A stretch of DNA of 64,000 bases from DATEDA01 sp963789885 (lineage in GTDB: Bacteria > Pseudomonadota > Gammaproteobacteria > Burkholderiales > SG8-39). Both the position numbers and the translations under genes were made by a program. This document shows, in pieces, positions 9,411 through 18,522 of this stretch. Numbering within the stretch: the first letter of the stretch is position 1; every line of letters starts with the position of its first letter. Below the pieces are notes generated by a model. It did no database searches. It was not told the origin of the DNA and worked only from the letters and a program-made list of their open reading frames with translations. Location: NCBI GenBank assembly GCA_963789885.1, contig CAWBNB010000022.1, positions 24,322-88,321 on the forward strand, in the 5' to 3' direction.

Positions 9411-10581
9411 ACGCCGAGTTCCCGCGCGATGCCGACTGGGAGACGATGCCCGAGGCCGAGTTCCGCCAGATGGTGCGCGCCTTTCTCGCCAAGCACTACC
9501 CGAGCCATCTCCGCCACATGCCGTACCGGCTGCACTGGGACGAGATCAAGGAGTGGTACTTCACGCTGTCCCGGCAGGGCTGGATCGCGCCGGCGTGGCC
9601 GAAGGCGTTCGGCGGCATGCAGCTTCCGCCGGACAAGCTGATCGCCTTCATCGAGGAGCACGAGCGATTCGGCGCCGCGCGACCGCCCGACCAGGGCATC
9701 ATCATGCTCGGGCCCCGTGCTGATCCGGTTCGGCACCAAGGAGCAGCAGCGAGCGTTACCTGCCGAAGATCCTCTCCGGCGAGCACGTATGGGCTCAGGG
9801 CTACTCGGAGCCGAACGCGGGATCCGATCTCGCCGCGCTTCGCATGCGAGGCCGTCCTGGACGGCGACGAGTTCGTCGTCAACGGGCAGAAGACCTGGAC
9901 CACGCTCGGTCAGGACGCGAACCACATGTTCATGCTGGTGCGCACCGACAAGACCGTCAAGAAGCAGGCGGGGATCAGCTTTCTGCTCGTGGATCTCGCC
10001 ACGCCGGGCATCACGGTGCGGCCGATCCGGAACATCGCCGGCGACGAGGAGTTCTGCGAGGTGTTCTTCGACAACGTCCGCGTGCCGCGGGCGAATCTCG
10101 TCGGGGAGCTGAATCAGGGCTGGGACATCGCGAAGGCGCTGCTCGGCTTCGAGCGCATTTTCGCCGGCAGCCCCAAGCATTCGCAGTACACGCTGCAAGC
10201 AGCTCACGACGCTTGCCACGGCGCGTGGCCTCTTCGCCGACCCGGCCTTCGTCGCCCGCTACGCCGAGCTGCAGCTGGACGCCGCCGATCTCAGCGCTGA
10301 TGTATGCGCACTTCGCGGAGATCGTGAAGCGCGGCGAGGCGCTTCCGGCGAGCGTCTCCTTCCTCAAGATCTGGGCGACCGAAACGCACGAGCGGATCTC
10401 GCTGCTGCTCGCCCAGGCAGCGGCTGAATACGGCGGTGGCGAGGGCGCTGCGCGTTTCGACGGCGCGGAGATCCATGTCCTCGCGCCGCTCATGAATGCG
10501 CTTGCCGGGACGATCTTCAGCGGGACGAGCGAGATCCAACGAGGCATCCTCGCCAAGCAGGTCCTCGGGCTTCCGGGGTGA
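9400..10581 (+). pseudogene. Acyl-CoA dehydrogenase, large-type subunit, multiple frameshifts
   Basis: Homologous blocks lie in changing frames: FRQMVRAFLAKHYP and GWIAPAWPKAFGGM, then LIRFGTKEQQ, then HVWAQGYSEPNAGSDL, then FVVNGQKTWTTLGQ and ITVRPIRNIAGDEEFCEVFF, and finally IFSGTSEIQRGILAK before the stop at 10581. At least four single-base breaks occur (about 9715, 9745, 9842, 10200-10300). The start codon is not clear; a lost ATG near 9400 would suit the family. Conserved residues are intact on both sides of every break, so the gene may be whole in the organism and broken only in this assembly. Confidence 0.75.
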
Positions 10582-10604
10582 TCGGACGCGAGAGGAAAGT
10601 CGGC

Positions 10605-11162
10605 GTGCCACGCATCCCGCTGTTCCCCAAGGACGACATGACTGCCGAGCAGCGCCGGGTGTACGACGCGGTCGTCAGCGGGCCGCGTGGCAAGGTCGAG
10701 GGACCGTTGCGCGCCGCGTTGCATCGACCCGAGCTGGCGGACAAGTGGCAGCAGTTCGGGGCCGCGCTACGTTACGGTACGACCCTTCCCCCGCGCTTGA
10801 GCGAGCTCGCGATTCTGATCACCGCCAGGGCCTGGGACAGCCAGTTCGAGTGGTATGCGCACGAGCCGCACGCCGCGCGCGCAGGCCTGGCGGCCGAGGT
10901 GATCGAAGCGATTCGATCCGGCAAGCGGCCGACGTTCGCGAATCCCGACGAAGCCGCGATCTACGACTACGTCACCGAGCTCCAGCGGGAGCACGCTGTA
11001 AGCGAGCCGACCTATCGCCGCGCCCTCAACCTCTTTGACGTCGTCGGGGTGGTCGAGCTCACCGCGCTCACCGGCTACTACTCCATGGTGGCAATGACGC
11101 TGAACGCGCACGAGATCCCGCTTCCTCCCGGGACCACGCCGCCTTTGCCCGAACGGTCATGA
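10605..11162 (+). CDS. Carboxymuconolactone decarboxylase/AhpD-like family protein
   Basis: About 185 residues. The all-helical CMD-type core is visible around LPPRLSELAILITARAWDSQFEW, EVIEAIRSGKRP and VVELTALTGYYSMVAMTLN. The AhpD CxxC pair is absent, so a peroxidase role is unlikely. The GTG at 10605 is chosen because AGAGGAAAG sits 5 bp upstream; a GTG at 10578 overlapping the previous stop is the alternative. The gene ends 18 bp before the repeat module of R1, so it is the last gene before the array. Confidence 0.8.
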   Translation: MPRIPLFPKDDMTAEQRRVYDAVVSGPRGKVEGPLRAALHRPELADKWQQFGAALRYGTTLPPRLSELAILITARAWDSQFEWYAHEPHAARAGLAAEVIEAIRSGKRPTFANPDEAAIYDYVTELQREHAVSEPTYRRALNLFDVVGVVELTALTGYYSMVAMTLNAHEIPLPPGTTPPLPERS

Positions 11163-11180
11163 GCAAGCTCTCGACCTACA

Positions 11181-11397
11181 TCGACTTCCGGGTGATCGAG
11201 GAACTGTCCCGGACCAGTCGTCGGAAAGGTGCAACCAACTGATCGAAATAGGGGCGAAACCGGAAAGTATTCGGGACAGTTTCGACTCAACCCCTTGATC
11301 AGTTTTGCTTTCGGATCTGCATGGGGTGCAGGGGGTCGAGTGTTCGAATCACTTCGCCCCGACCAAATTCAACGACTTAGGCCGCTCACTCGCGGCC
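11181..11397 (+). repeat. R1: right-end module plus tRNA-Pro(GGG) 3' core
   Basis: The module occupies 11181-11320, with outer inverted repeat CTGTCCCGG (11204-11212) and TTCGGGACAG (11270-11279). The core is 11321-11365: anticodon loop ATGGGGT, T-arm GAGTG-TTCGAAT-CACTT, acceptor strand CGCCCCG, discriminator A and CCA. CTGC before the core completes an anticodon stem with GCAG. No D-arm or 5' acceptor strand is present. The 16 bases after the core match R2. The module is closest to that of R4. Confidence 0.85.
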
Positions 11398-11667
11398 TTT
11401 TCATTTTCCTGCGTGAGTTTTGCGTGAGTTTCGGCGGCCGCGCCGCCGATCACGCGAATCACGCTCGTCGATTCACCGACCGAGAGCACCTTCTCCACGG
11501 CCTCCTGGAGCTCGTCGATCCGGGCCCGGGAGTAGTGCGTCGTGACCGGCCGTTCGCTGCGAGACCTGGCCAAGGCGGGCGAAGATCCGCTCTCCTTTGA
11601 ACCGCTTGTCGACGGTTCGGTTACCGGCGGCATCGACGTAGATGCTGCCTGTCTTCGTGCGCTCCAT
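11349..11667 (-). pseudogene. Tyrosine recombinase (integrase) with internal deletion; C-terminus reads into the att core
   Basis: An ATG at 11667 opens a typical integrase N-terminus (GSIYVDAAGNRTVDKRFKG, RIFARLGQVSQ). After about 40 codons this frame meets sequence that in another frame is an integrase C-terminus (VTTHYSRARIDELQEAVEKV, VIRVIGG). The central domain with most catalytic residues is missing, and the two ends are out of frame. The C-terminal frame ends at a TGA inside the tRNA-Pro core of R1, as is common for integrases beside their att site. The remnant lies directly against R1, where the integrase of a tRNA-integrated element is expected. Confidence 0.7.
11380..11406 (+). terminator. 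Rho-independent terminator after R1
   Basis: GGCCGC (11380-11385), loop TCACTC, GCGGCC (11392-11397), then TTTTCATTTT. It resembles a tRNA-gene terminator retained next to the core, and a similar hairpin follows R8. Confidence 0.7.
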
Positions 11668-11894
11668 GTTTCAACTCCTTTCTCGACTCTGGAGCGCCCG
11701 TGCGCGTCCTTATGGTGGTCGGCCCAGGCGTCGAGGTCAAGGCGATCGAAGGCGATGCCGCGGTCGCCGATCGGGATTTCGGTGAGGAACGGCCGGACTT
11801 CGGCGTCGAACCGGTTGCGGTCCATGCCAAGGTAAGTCGGCGCGTCGCGGTGACGGATGAAGCGGGGAAGGATCTTCATAGCCGTCGTCCTCAT
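11640..11894 (-). CDS. Excisionase-like small DNA-binding protein (3' limit uncertain)
   Basis: The ATG at 11894 overlaps the stop of the upstream integrase (ATGA), so translation is probably coupled; a second ATG is at 11879. The sequence MKILPRFIRHRDAPTYLGM, NRFDAEVRPFLTEIPIG and AFDRLDLDAWADHHK looks like the short winged-helix/AlpA-type helpers next to island integrases. The natural stop is unclear: the frame stays open through the deleted integrase as an in-frame fusion to its C-terminal part (to 11349). A recombination-directionality role is inferred from size and position. Confidence 0.55.
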
Positions 11895-12756
11895 CGCCCT
11901 AAGTAGTTGGCGGTGACCTGACCGCGACCGTGTCCGAGCTCGAGCGAGATCTCGAGGCGCACGCGCTGGTCGATCGAGCGCTGCTCCGGCGTGAGCTGCT
12001 TCTTCGTCGGGCCGCCGCGCGCCGGGCACTGCCAGCCGGTCTTCTCGAAGTAGCGCGTCTGGGCGTAGCGGTGGCGCAGGCCGTGATTGCCGTTCAGCCC
12101 GACGCGCTGGCACTCCGCCTTGTAGGCGTTGAGCTGCCCCTTGTAGGTCGAGTCCTGGGGGATCAGGCTCCGACCGGCAGCGAGCTTCTTCGCCTCGTCA
12201 AGAACGGCGCGCTGGGCCTCGGTCCGGATCGGAAGTTCCCGATCCCGCCCGCCCTTGGTCCAGGAGGCCTTCAGGCGAAGGGCGTTCCCCTGGTCGGCCC
12301 AGCCCGGGCGAATCTTGATCGCCTCCTCCGCCGAAGGCCGAAGGCCTCCTGCGGCCGGAGCGACATGGCGACGTAGGGCGAGCGGATCCTGTCGACCTGG
12401 GCCTGGTCGAGGTCCTTCCCCTTGTCCCGGTTGGTGACGTACTGGCGCCGCGCGATCCCGTAGGCGTCGTTGTCCCGGGCGACCACGTTCGGCTTGCCGA
12501 TCTTCTCGGCCCACCAGCGCAAGGTCGCGAGCCGGTTCTTGAAGGTGCCCGTCGAGATTCCTTCCGCCTTCCAGCGTTCGACCAGCGCCTCGACGTGCTT
12601 CGGCTTGAGGCTGTCCGCCCGCATATGCCGGAACCCCATCTCGTGGAGCTGGTTCGCGAAGAGCGAAAGCATCCGCTCCCGGTCGGCCTGGGTGGCGAAG
12701 CTGCCGTCGCGGTTGCGGCGGCAGAGCTGCTTCAGTTGATAGTTGAGATCCCGCAT
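11891..12756 (-). CDS. Integrase (phage integrase family), one frameshift near 12335
   Basis: The ATG at 12756 has GAGGAGG upstream. The N-terminal SAM-like domain reads YQLKQLCRRNRDGSF, LFANQLHEMGFRHMRAD and VEALVERWKAEGISTGTFKN. The catalytic part has the box I arginine in MSLRPQEAFGLR, then after one frame change EEAIKIRPGWADQGN, ELPIRTEAQR, NGNHGLRHRYAQTRY (H-x-x-R) and LGHGRGQVTANYLGR (H and Tyr nucleophile). One base change would restore about 288 residues with a complete catalytic set. It belongs to the short integrases seen in proteobacterial islands. If the break is an assembly error, this could be the active recombinase of the whole array. Confidence 0.75.
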
Positions 12757-13021
12757 AGCGCCTCCTCGCTCGTTCCTGTCCGGCTCTTCCTGTTTCGTTG
12801 CGTCGTCGGTCGTCGGTGTGATCGCTTCGGTAAGTGTTTCTGTCCGTCCCGCCGGCCGTGGCCAGGCGAGAGACATCGAGGGACACGGGACACCACTCCC
12901 GTTAAGTGCAGGTGCTCGGTGCTTCGAGCTGCCGCCGCTGCACGTCGGCATTGGCTGCCGATGCGCGTCTCGCGGAACGAGAGCTGCCCGCATCGGGGAC
13001 CATTGACCCAGGGTCCGAGGA

Positions 13022-13207
13022 GCGCCTGTTAGGGCGCGGAGGGTTGCCGTCCGAGTGGACGGCGTGGAGGCTTTGCGCCTCCCTCCTTGGGCGATGTGAT
13101 GGGGCCGGAGGGCCCCGTCACTTCTCTCCCCACGCTGAATCGGGTGCGCGAAGGCCTGAAACGCCAAGGCCTTAGACGCGTCGTCACTGGCAGACCAGTG
13201 ACGACGC
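13022..13207. other. Cluster of five perfect hairpins upstream of the integrase
   Basis: No convincing gene lies in 12757-14128. Hairpins in order: GCGCC/GGCGC (13022-13037), GCCGTCC/GGACGGC with 4-nt loop (13046-13063), GGAGGC/GCCTCC (13066-13082), GGGGCC/GGCCCC (13101-13116), and a 13-bp perfect stem GCGTCGTCACTGG with loop CAGA (13178-13207). Two further stems occur near 13468-13487 and 13582-13601. An open frame at 13484-13870 has a leucine-rich start but lies over one of these stems and has no recognisable family. A structured RNA, origin or recombination site are all possible. Confidence 0.5.
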
Positions 13208-14128
13208 TCGCCGGCGACGCTGATGTGCGAGGCGTGGTCAGGCGAGCGGTGAGCTCGGCCGGATCACGCGCGCATCACACGTCGTGGCTGTCGCGCAGCG
13301 GTTCACGCATGGGGACGACGACCGGTGCGGGGCTCGGAGGCTCCGCCAGTCGTCTCTCAGGATGTCGGTCGAGCCGACGTCCGAGTGGCGCCGTGGGAAC
13401 TGCTTGGCGCCCGCTACTACGGCGCGATCGAGGTCCTCCAGGGACTGTCCGATCGCCGATGACAGGCCGCGCGTCGTCAAGCGATGACGCGGCCCGGACT
13501 CAGGGTGTTACTTCTCCTACTTCTCTTCGCTCCCGGACTTGCCGGGGCGTTCATCTCCAATGCGCTTATCGAGCGCCGCGCCTGGGTATCTCAACCCAGG
13601 AACCCGCGAGGGGCCTCGCACGAATCACCGCCCGGTGGGCTTGATCCCGTGCACTCAAGGAACGCCGTGATCGTAGCGCCGTTTGACCCCGGGCTCACCC
13701 CCGGAGAGCCCGTGGCAATGACGCGCTGCGCCGGCGATGCGCGGGTGCATCAACCGACGGGATACGGCCATTTCCGGTCCTTCGGGCACGGCACGGAGAT
13801 CCGCCTGAACCGGACAACCGAGCTTGCGACTGGGCTCAAGAAGCTCGGCGTCAGCTGGTCACGGGGCTGACGCGCTTCACCTTCGATCGACCCGCCTAAC
13901 CACCTGCGGCGGGCGGTGCGCCGCGACCGCAAGGCGCGGTCATGAAACCTTCACGGAAAGCGCTTACGTGGCCTACGTGCGAGCACGTATTGGCGGGCGC
14001 ATGGGGCGCGAGCATGATCGCGACTGACCGCCTCAGAACGCGGTTCGACGCTTTGCGCGGTCGGGCGCTAAGTCGTTCTTCGGCTCTCGCCCGCTGCCCC
14101 GTTCGCATTGCCGAGGGAGGACCTTTGT

Positions 14129-15058
14129 ATGGCGACCGATTCGCTTCCTACGTGGAGCGACGGCCCGGGCCGGGCCGCCATTCTCGATTTCGTTGCGCGG
14201 GTCACGCAGAAGGGCGGGCGGGACTACGTTCCGCCCGCCGAGCGCATTGCGACCTTCGACAACGACGGTACCCTGTGGTGCGAGCAGCCGCTGCAGGTGC
14301 AAGTCTTCTTCGCCCTGGATCGGCTCAAGGACCTCGCGGCGAAAGACCCGACGATGAAGGACCGCCAGCCCTACAAGGCCTTTCTCGAGCATGACCTGAA
14401 GACCATTCACGAGCTTGGGAAGAAAGCCGTGTTCGAGGTGGCGTTCGCGACCCACGCCGGGGGGACGGAGGACGAGTTCGACCGGGCGGCGCGGGCGTGG
14501 CTGGCGTCCGCGCGGCACCCCAAGCTTGGGCGGCCCTTCACGCAATGCGTTTACCAGCCGCAGCTCGAGCTGCTCGACTACCTTCGCGCCAACGGCTTCA
14601 AGACGTTCATCGTCTCGGGCGGCGGAATCGACCTGATGCGCGCCTTCGCCGAAGAGGTCTACGGGATTCCGCCCGAGCAGGTGATCGGCTCGAGCGTGAA
14701 GACGCGCTTCGAGGTCCGCGGTGACCGCGGCGTGCTCGTCAAGCTCGCGGAGCTCGGGACCTTCGACGACAGGGAGGTCAAGCCGCAGAACATCCAGCTT
14801 CACATCGGCCGGCGACCGATTCTTGCGTTCGGCAACTCCGACGGCGACCTCGCGATGCTGCGCTACGTCAAGTCCGGCGACGGCCCTCGCCTCGCGCTGC
14901 TCCTGCACCACGACGATGCCGAGCGCGAGTTCGCCTACGACCGAGATTTCAACCTGAGCCCGCTCGCCGAGGCGCTCGACCGCGCGGCGGAGTACGGCAT
15001 CACGGTCGTCGGGATGGCACGCGACTGGAAGACCGTATTTCCCGCGCCGGCGCGCTGA
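14129..15058 (+). CDS. HAD-family hydrolase (phosphoserine-phosphatase-like)
   Basis: 309 residues. The HAD motif I is ATFDNDGTLW with Asp44 and Asp46, motif II is FIVSGGGIDLM, and motif IV is ILAFGNSDGDLAML. These fit a phosphatase of the SerB-like class, though the long insert between motifs I and II is typical of uncharacterised homologues often annotated as haloacid dehalogenase-like. The ATG has GGGAGG 9 bp upstream and is preferred to a TTG at 14108. It is the first clear cargo gene of cassette 1. Confidence 0.85.
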   Translation: MATDSLPTWSDGPGRAAILDFVARVTQKGGRDYVPPAERIATFDNDGTLWCEQPLQVQVFFALDRLKDLAAKDPTMKDRQPYKAFLEHDLKTIHELGKKAVFEVAFATHAGGTEDEFDRAARAWLASARHPKLGRPFTQCVYQPQLELLDYLRANGFKTFIVSGGGIDLMRAFAEEVYGIPPEQVIGSSVKTRFEVRGDRGVLVKLAELGTFDDREVKPQNIQLHIGRRPILAFGNSDGDLAMLRYVKSGDGPRLALLLHHDDAEREFAYDRDFNLSPLAEALDRAAEYGITVVGMARDWKTVFPAPAR

Positions 15059-15195
15059 GTCATGGAACAGGCGGAGCGGGTGACCCGCGCAGAGCGCGCC
15101 TGGATGAAGAACGATCGCATGTGGGTACGCAGCGCGGTAGGGTGAAGGGAGATGGACATAGGTCATCTCGGTCGAGCAAAGAAAGGAGACCTCAC

Positions 15196-16507
15196 ATGAA
15201 CCGCTATAGCGTCAACCATGCGGTCACGATTTCTCTCTTGCTCACATTCGTTGGGCTTCAGCCGCTGGCTGCGACTGCCCAGCAAACAAAACCGGCCGCC
15301 GACTCCGCGTTTTCGTTTGCGGCCTACGGCGACTCGCGTCCGATGATGTACCTCCCGCTCAAGGAAGGCCAACCGGACGTCAGCAAGCTGTTCGTCGAAA
15401 TGTTCGGGCTGGTCATGCCGGAAAAGGTCGCGGAAGAGGTGGTGAAGAAGGATGTGAAGATGATCTTCGATCCGGTCACCAAGGAGCTCATCAAAGTCAT
15501 CATGCCGTTCGAGAGCAAGACCGAAGTGATGACGCTGACGGTGGACAAGGGTTGGGTCACCGAGGCCTCCGTCGAGGACGTGAAACTGCTTCCCGGCGTG
15601 CACCGGACGATGTTCCGGCTCCAGGGCGGCGATTGGGTGTCGCGCGAGATCGTGAAGGACGTGCAGTCCGGGCGCGCCCGATTCGTGGTCAACAGCGGCG
15701 ACGTCGTCTGGTGGGGAAATCAAGGCCGCACGGTCAACGACAGCCCCTACTGGAAGCGCGTGAACGACACCATGCTGAAGCAACTGCCACCCGCGGACAG
15801 CGAGATGCGGGCGGCCGGACTGGAGGGCCGCTGGTTCATGAGCGTGGGCAATCACGAGGTGTGGGGCGATCCCAAGATCGAGGGCGTGCTGAACGCCGTG
15901 CCGTATCTGAAGAAGCTCGGCGTCACGCCGGAGAAGCTCATCTACAAATTCGACTTCAAGGGCGCTCGCTTCATCTATCTGTGGAGCGGCAAGTACGACT
16001 ACCGGTCGCCCTCGCTGTGGGATGCCGACCGGCCGAAGTACGCCGAGCAGATGAAGCAGCTGCAGCAGTGGCTGGACGAGGCCAAGGCCAAGGGCATCAC
16101 GCAAGGCTTTCATCACCTTCCACTACCCGGTGTTCGCCCGGTCGGGCCTGGGTCCCATCCCCGCTCCCGACAATCCGCACAAGCTGATTGCGGCCTATGC
16201 GAAGGACCTGGAGGTGGTCGTATTCAACGGGCACGTCCACACCACCGAGATGTACGAAGTCGACGGCGTGAAATACCTGATGCTGGGCGGTGGCGGCGCA
16301 GAACAGGATCCGATCCTCCCCGGCCGCACGAGCATCAAGCTGCCTGCTGACTATCCGCCGGACCTCTACTGGAAGGGGCAGCCGCCCAAGGAGGAGTACA
16401 ACTACGTCCTGGTGGATGTCGAGCCCGGCCAGAAGACCAAGTTCACCCTCAATCGCTTCCGGCCGTGGTCGGCCGAGCCGTTCGGAACCGTGGAGCTTTT
16501 CAAGTGA
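15196..16507 (+). CDS. Secreted metallophosphoesterase, one frameshift near 16110
   Basis: A signal peptide (hydrophobic stretch ISLLLTFVGLQPLAATAQ) is followed by the calcineurin-like motifs AYGDSR, VVNSGDVVWWGNQG, MSVGNHEVWG and, after a one-base break near 16110, VVFNGHVHTTEM. The break splits GITQ and the following FITFHYPVFARSG. One base change gives about 436 residues. An AAAGGAGA site precedes the ATG. It would be a periplasmic phosphoesterase of unknown substrate. Confidence 0.8.
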
Positions 16508-16570
16508 ACGGGCTGAATTGAATGACGGGAGAGCGTCCTGGCGACCGCGCTTCTGATCATTCATGGCCTG

Positions 16571-17002
16571 GTGGCGGTCGCGCTGCTCGGCGCGATCACC
16601 CACCAGACACTGGCGGCATGGGCGCCGGCGCGCAACCGGCCGGATTCATTCTTCGGCCGCTTTCGTGCCGTGCCGTCCGCCTCCTACGCCAACGCGATCG
16701 TCGTTCTGTATGCGGTCTCCGCGCTGCTGGGCGGGATCCTGTATTTGGACTTCCGCGTCGACATCCGGCCCGACCTGGAGCGTGCCGGCCACTGGCCGGC
16801 GCTCGGCCTCTTCGACCTCAAGGAGCATTTCATCTCTATCGGGGTGGCTCTCCTGCCCGCCTACTGGGTTTGCTGGCGGCGGCCGCGTACCGACGAACCC
16901 GCCCGAACGCGGGCCGCCCTGACCGCGATCCTTGCCTTCATTGTCTGGTGGAGCTTTCTGATCGGTCACGTCGCGAACAACATCAGAGGCTTCGGGTCAT
17001 GA
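16571..17002 (+). CDS. Small integral membrane protein
   Basis: 143 residues from the GTG at 16571 with hydrophobic segments around residues 1-12, 40-58, 85-103 and 117-137. The open frame extends upstream through more hydrophobic residues (LATALLIIHG) without a normal start codon, so the true start may lie near 16535 or have been lost. No family was recognised. Its stop overlaps the start of the next membrane gene (ATGA), which implies a two-protein unit. Confidence 0.6.
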   Translation: MAVALLGAITHQTLAAWAPARNRPDSFFGRFRAVPSASYANAIVVLYAVSALLGGILYLDFRVDIRPDLERAGHWPALGLFDLKEHFISIGVALLPAYWVCWRRPRTDEPARTRAALTAILAFIVWWSFLIGHVANNIRGFGS

Positions 17003-17364
17003 CATCCTCGCACGCGTTCCGCAGCTTCGCCTTTGCATACGGGACAGCGTTCGCGGTTCTCTACGTGGTCGCGCTCAAACTGGATCTTGCGCTGTTCACC
17101 GTCTATCCCTCGCTTGGCGTGGTCCTTCTGGGCACACACCATTCGCGAGATGTCGCCGGTCCCTCGATGGCGTTCCTTGCTCCCGCGATGTACTGGTACG
17201 GCTGGATCGCCACGGCCGCGCTCGGAGCGCTCGTGTTCGGCCTCGTTGCCGCGTTCTTGCCCGAGCGATGGGCGCAGCGAGTCTGGCCGGGATGGTTGTG
17301 GGTGGTTCCGGCGCTCGCGATGATCGCGTGCGTTCACCTCACACTGCCATGGTTTCGACTCTAG
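16999..17364 (+). CDS. Small integral membrane protein
   Basis: 121 residues with about four predicted transmembrane stretches (FAYGTAFAVLYVVAL, YPSLGVVLLG, WIATAALGALVFGLVAAFL, WLWVVPALAMIACVHL). The ATG overlaps the previous stop, indicating translational coupling. No family was recognised; the pair may form one membrane complex. Confidence 0.6.
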   Translation: MTSSHAFRSFAFAYGTAFAVLYVVALKLDLALFTVYPSLGVVLLGTHHSRDVAGPSMAFLAPAMYWYGWIATAALGALVFGLVAAFLPERWAQRVWPGWLWVVPALAMIACVHLTLPWFRL

Positions 17365-17479
17365 TCAGGACCGGGGTTCGTGTCGGACCCATTCGGACTT
17401 CGTTAGCGTAAAGCTAATGCTTTCCGGCGGGGCACTACCCGAAGCGCCCCACCATTGTTTCGCACCAAGGAGCCAATCC

Positions 17480-18121
17480 ATGCAGACCCCAGGCACGGCC
17501 ATCGACATCTTGCTGGAACCGGACGCCACGATGCTCAAGCACGCGGGAGCCGCGAACGCCCGCCTGCTTAACGTCTTCCCGAAAGGTTTCAGTCTGGATG
17601 CGACGCACCGTCCGCACATCACGATGGTGCAGCGTTTCGTCCGCACGGCAGATCTCGACAAGGTGTATGCCGCCGCCGGGAAGGTTTTCGCCGGCGCAAA
17701 TGTGACCGGCTTGAAGTTGGAGGCCTTCAAGTATTACTACATTCCGGATAAGGACATTGGCCTCTCTGGCATTGTCGTGAAGCCAACTCCTGAATTGCTC
17801 AAGCTGCAACAGGATGTGATTGCCGCCGTTGCCCCGTTCACGGAGGCAACCGGAACGTCGGCCGCCTTCGTCACCACGCCTGATGATCCCGTCATCAATC
17901 CGTTGTTGATCCAGTACGTCGCGGCGTTTGTGCCGAAGGCTTCCGGCGAGCATTTCAATCCGCACGTCACCACAGGCGTCGCCTCTCGGGAATACCTTGA
18001 CAAGATGCTCGCTGAACCGTTTGAGCCGTTCACATTCTCGCCGGCGGGCGCAGCCGTGTACCAGCTAGGCCAGTTCGGAACCGCTGCGAAGAAACTCAAA
18101 GAATGGGATTTGAAACGGTGA
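17480..18121 (+). CDS. 2H phosphoesterase (2'-5' RNA ligase/LigT-like) protein
   Basis: 213 residues with two H-x-T/S motifs, RPHITMV (His46) and NPHVTTG (His162), the signature of the 2H superfamily. Members hydrolyse or form 2'-5' or cyclic phosphodiester bonds; the substrate here is unknown. An AAGGAG site lies before the ATG. Codon use is less GC-biased than in neighbours (frequent TTG, AAG, GAT), suggesting separate acquisition. Confidence 0.75.
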   Translation: MQTPGTAIDILLEPDATMLKHAGAANARLLNVFPKGFSLDATHRPHITMVQRFVRTADLDKVYAAAGKVFAGANVTGLKLEAFKYYYIPDKDIGLSGIVVKPTPELLKLQQDVIAAVAPFTEATGTSAAFVTTPDDPVINPLLIQYVAAFVPKASGEHFNPHVTTGVASREYLDKMLAEPFEPFTFSPAGAAVYQLGQFGTAAKKLKEWDLKR

Positions 18122-18522
18122 GGTGCTCGAAGGGAGGTAACTCGGGTGGTTCGCTAGTACCGCCGAACGACCGCTGTCGGGTTTGCGGTACGGGTTGATG
18201 TTGGCCGTCCAGCGAAATCCACGGCGTCCGCTTCTATGGAGCATCACCGGCAGCAACGGGTCGAGGGTTGCCGTTCGCGAACGTTCCAGTTCGGCCACGA
18301 ACCGACGCTCGTTGCATACTGCCCCACTCCCCGTGAGCGGACATTCGAACGCGCACCACCGCGATCACGGCCTTTGACTGGCCTTAGACCGACAGAGAAA
18401 GGGAAAGGGTGGGTCGAGCCCGTGTGGAAACAGCGGCGGCGCCTTGAACGTACGTCCGGCCCGGCGACCCCACCTGAGGCAGGGTCGCCGGTCTTCTATT
18501 ACGGAGCCGCCGGTGGGTCGAC
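18122..18522. other. Intergenic region with a dispersed repeat and a hairpin
   Basis: No gene is supported. It holds one copy of a roughly 50-bp dispersed repeat (18212-18263, with GTCCGCTTCT and CAGCAACGGGTCG) and a strong hairpin at 18461-18491. Confidence 0.6.
18461..18491. terminator. Strong hairpin, possible terminator
   Basis: CCGGCGACCC (18461-18470) pairs perfectly with GGGTCGCCGG (18482-18491) across an 11-nt loop, and TCTTCTATT follows on the plus strand. It lies just past the stop of the minus-strand amidohydrolase, so it may serve that gene instead. Confidence 0.45.

Noticed and set aside
1..11180. Treating the CoA block as certainly chromosomal
   Set aside because: R1 carries a right-end module, which implies another cassette to its left; the left boundary is outside the window so neither view can be settled.
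11321..11365. A complete tRNA-Pro gene at each core
   Set aside because: Only the anticodon loop to CCA half is present at all eight places; no D-arm or 5' acceptor strand (CGGGGCG) precedes any of them.
13484..13870. A 128-residue secreted protein with a leucine-rich start
   Set aside because: No family, no conserved-looking body and strong hairpins within it; described with the non-coding region instead.
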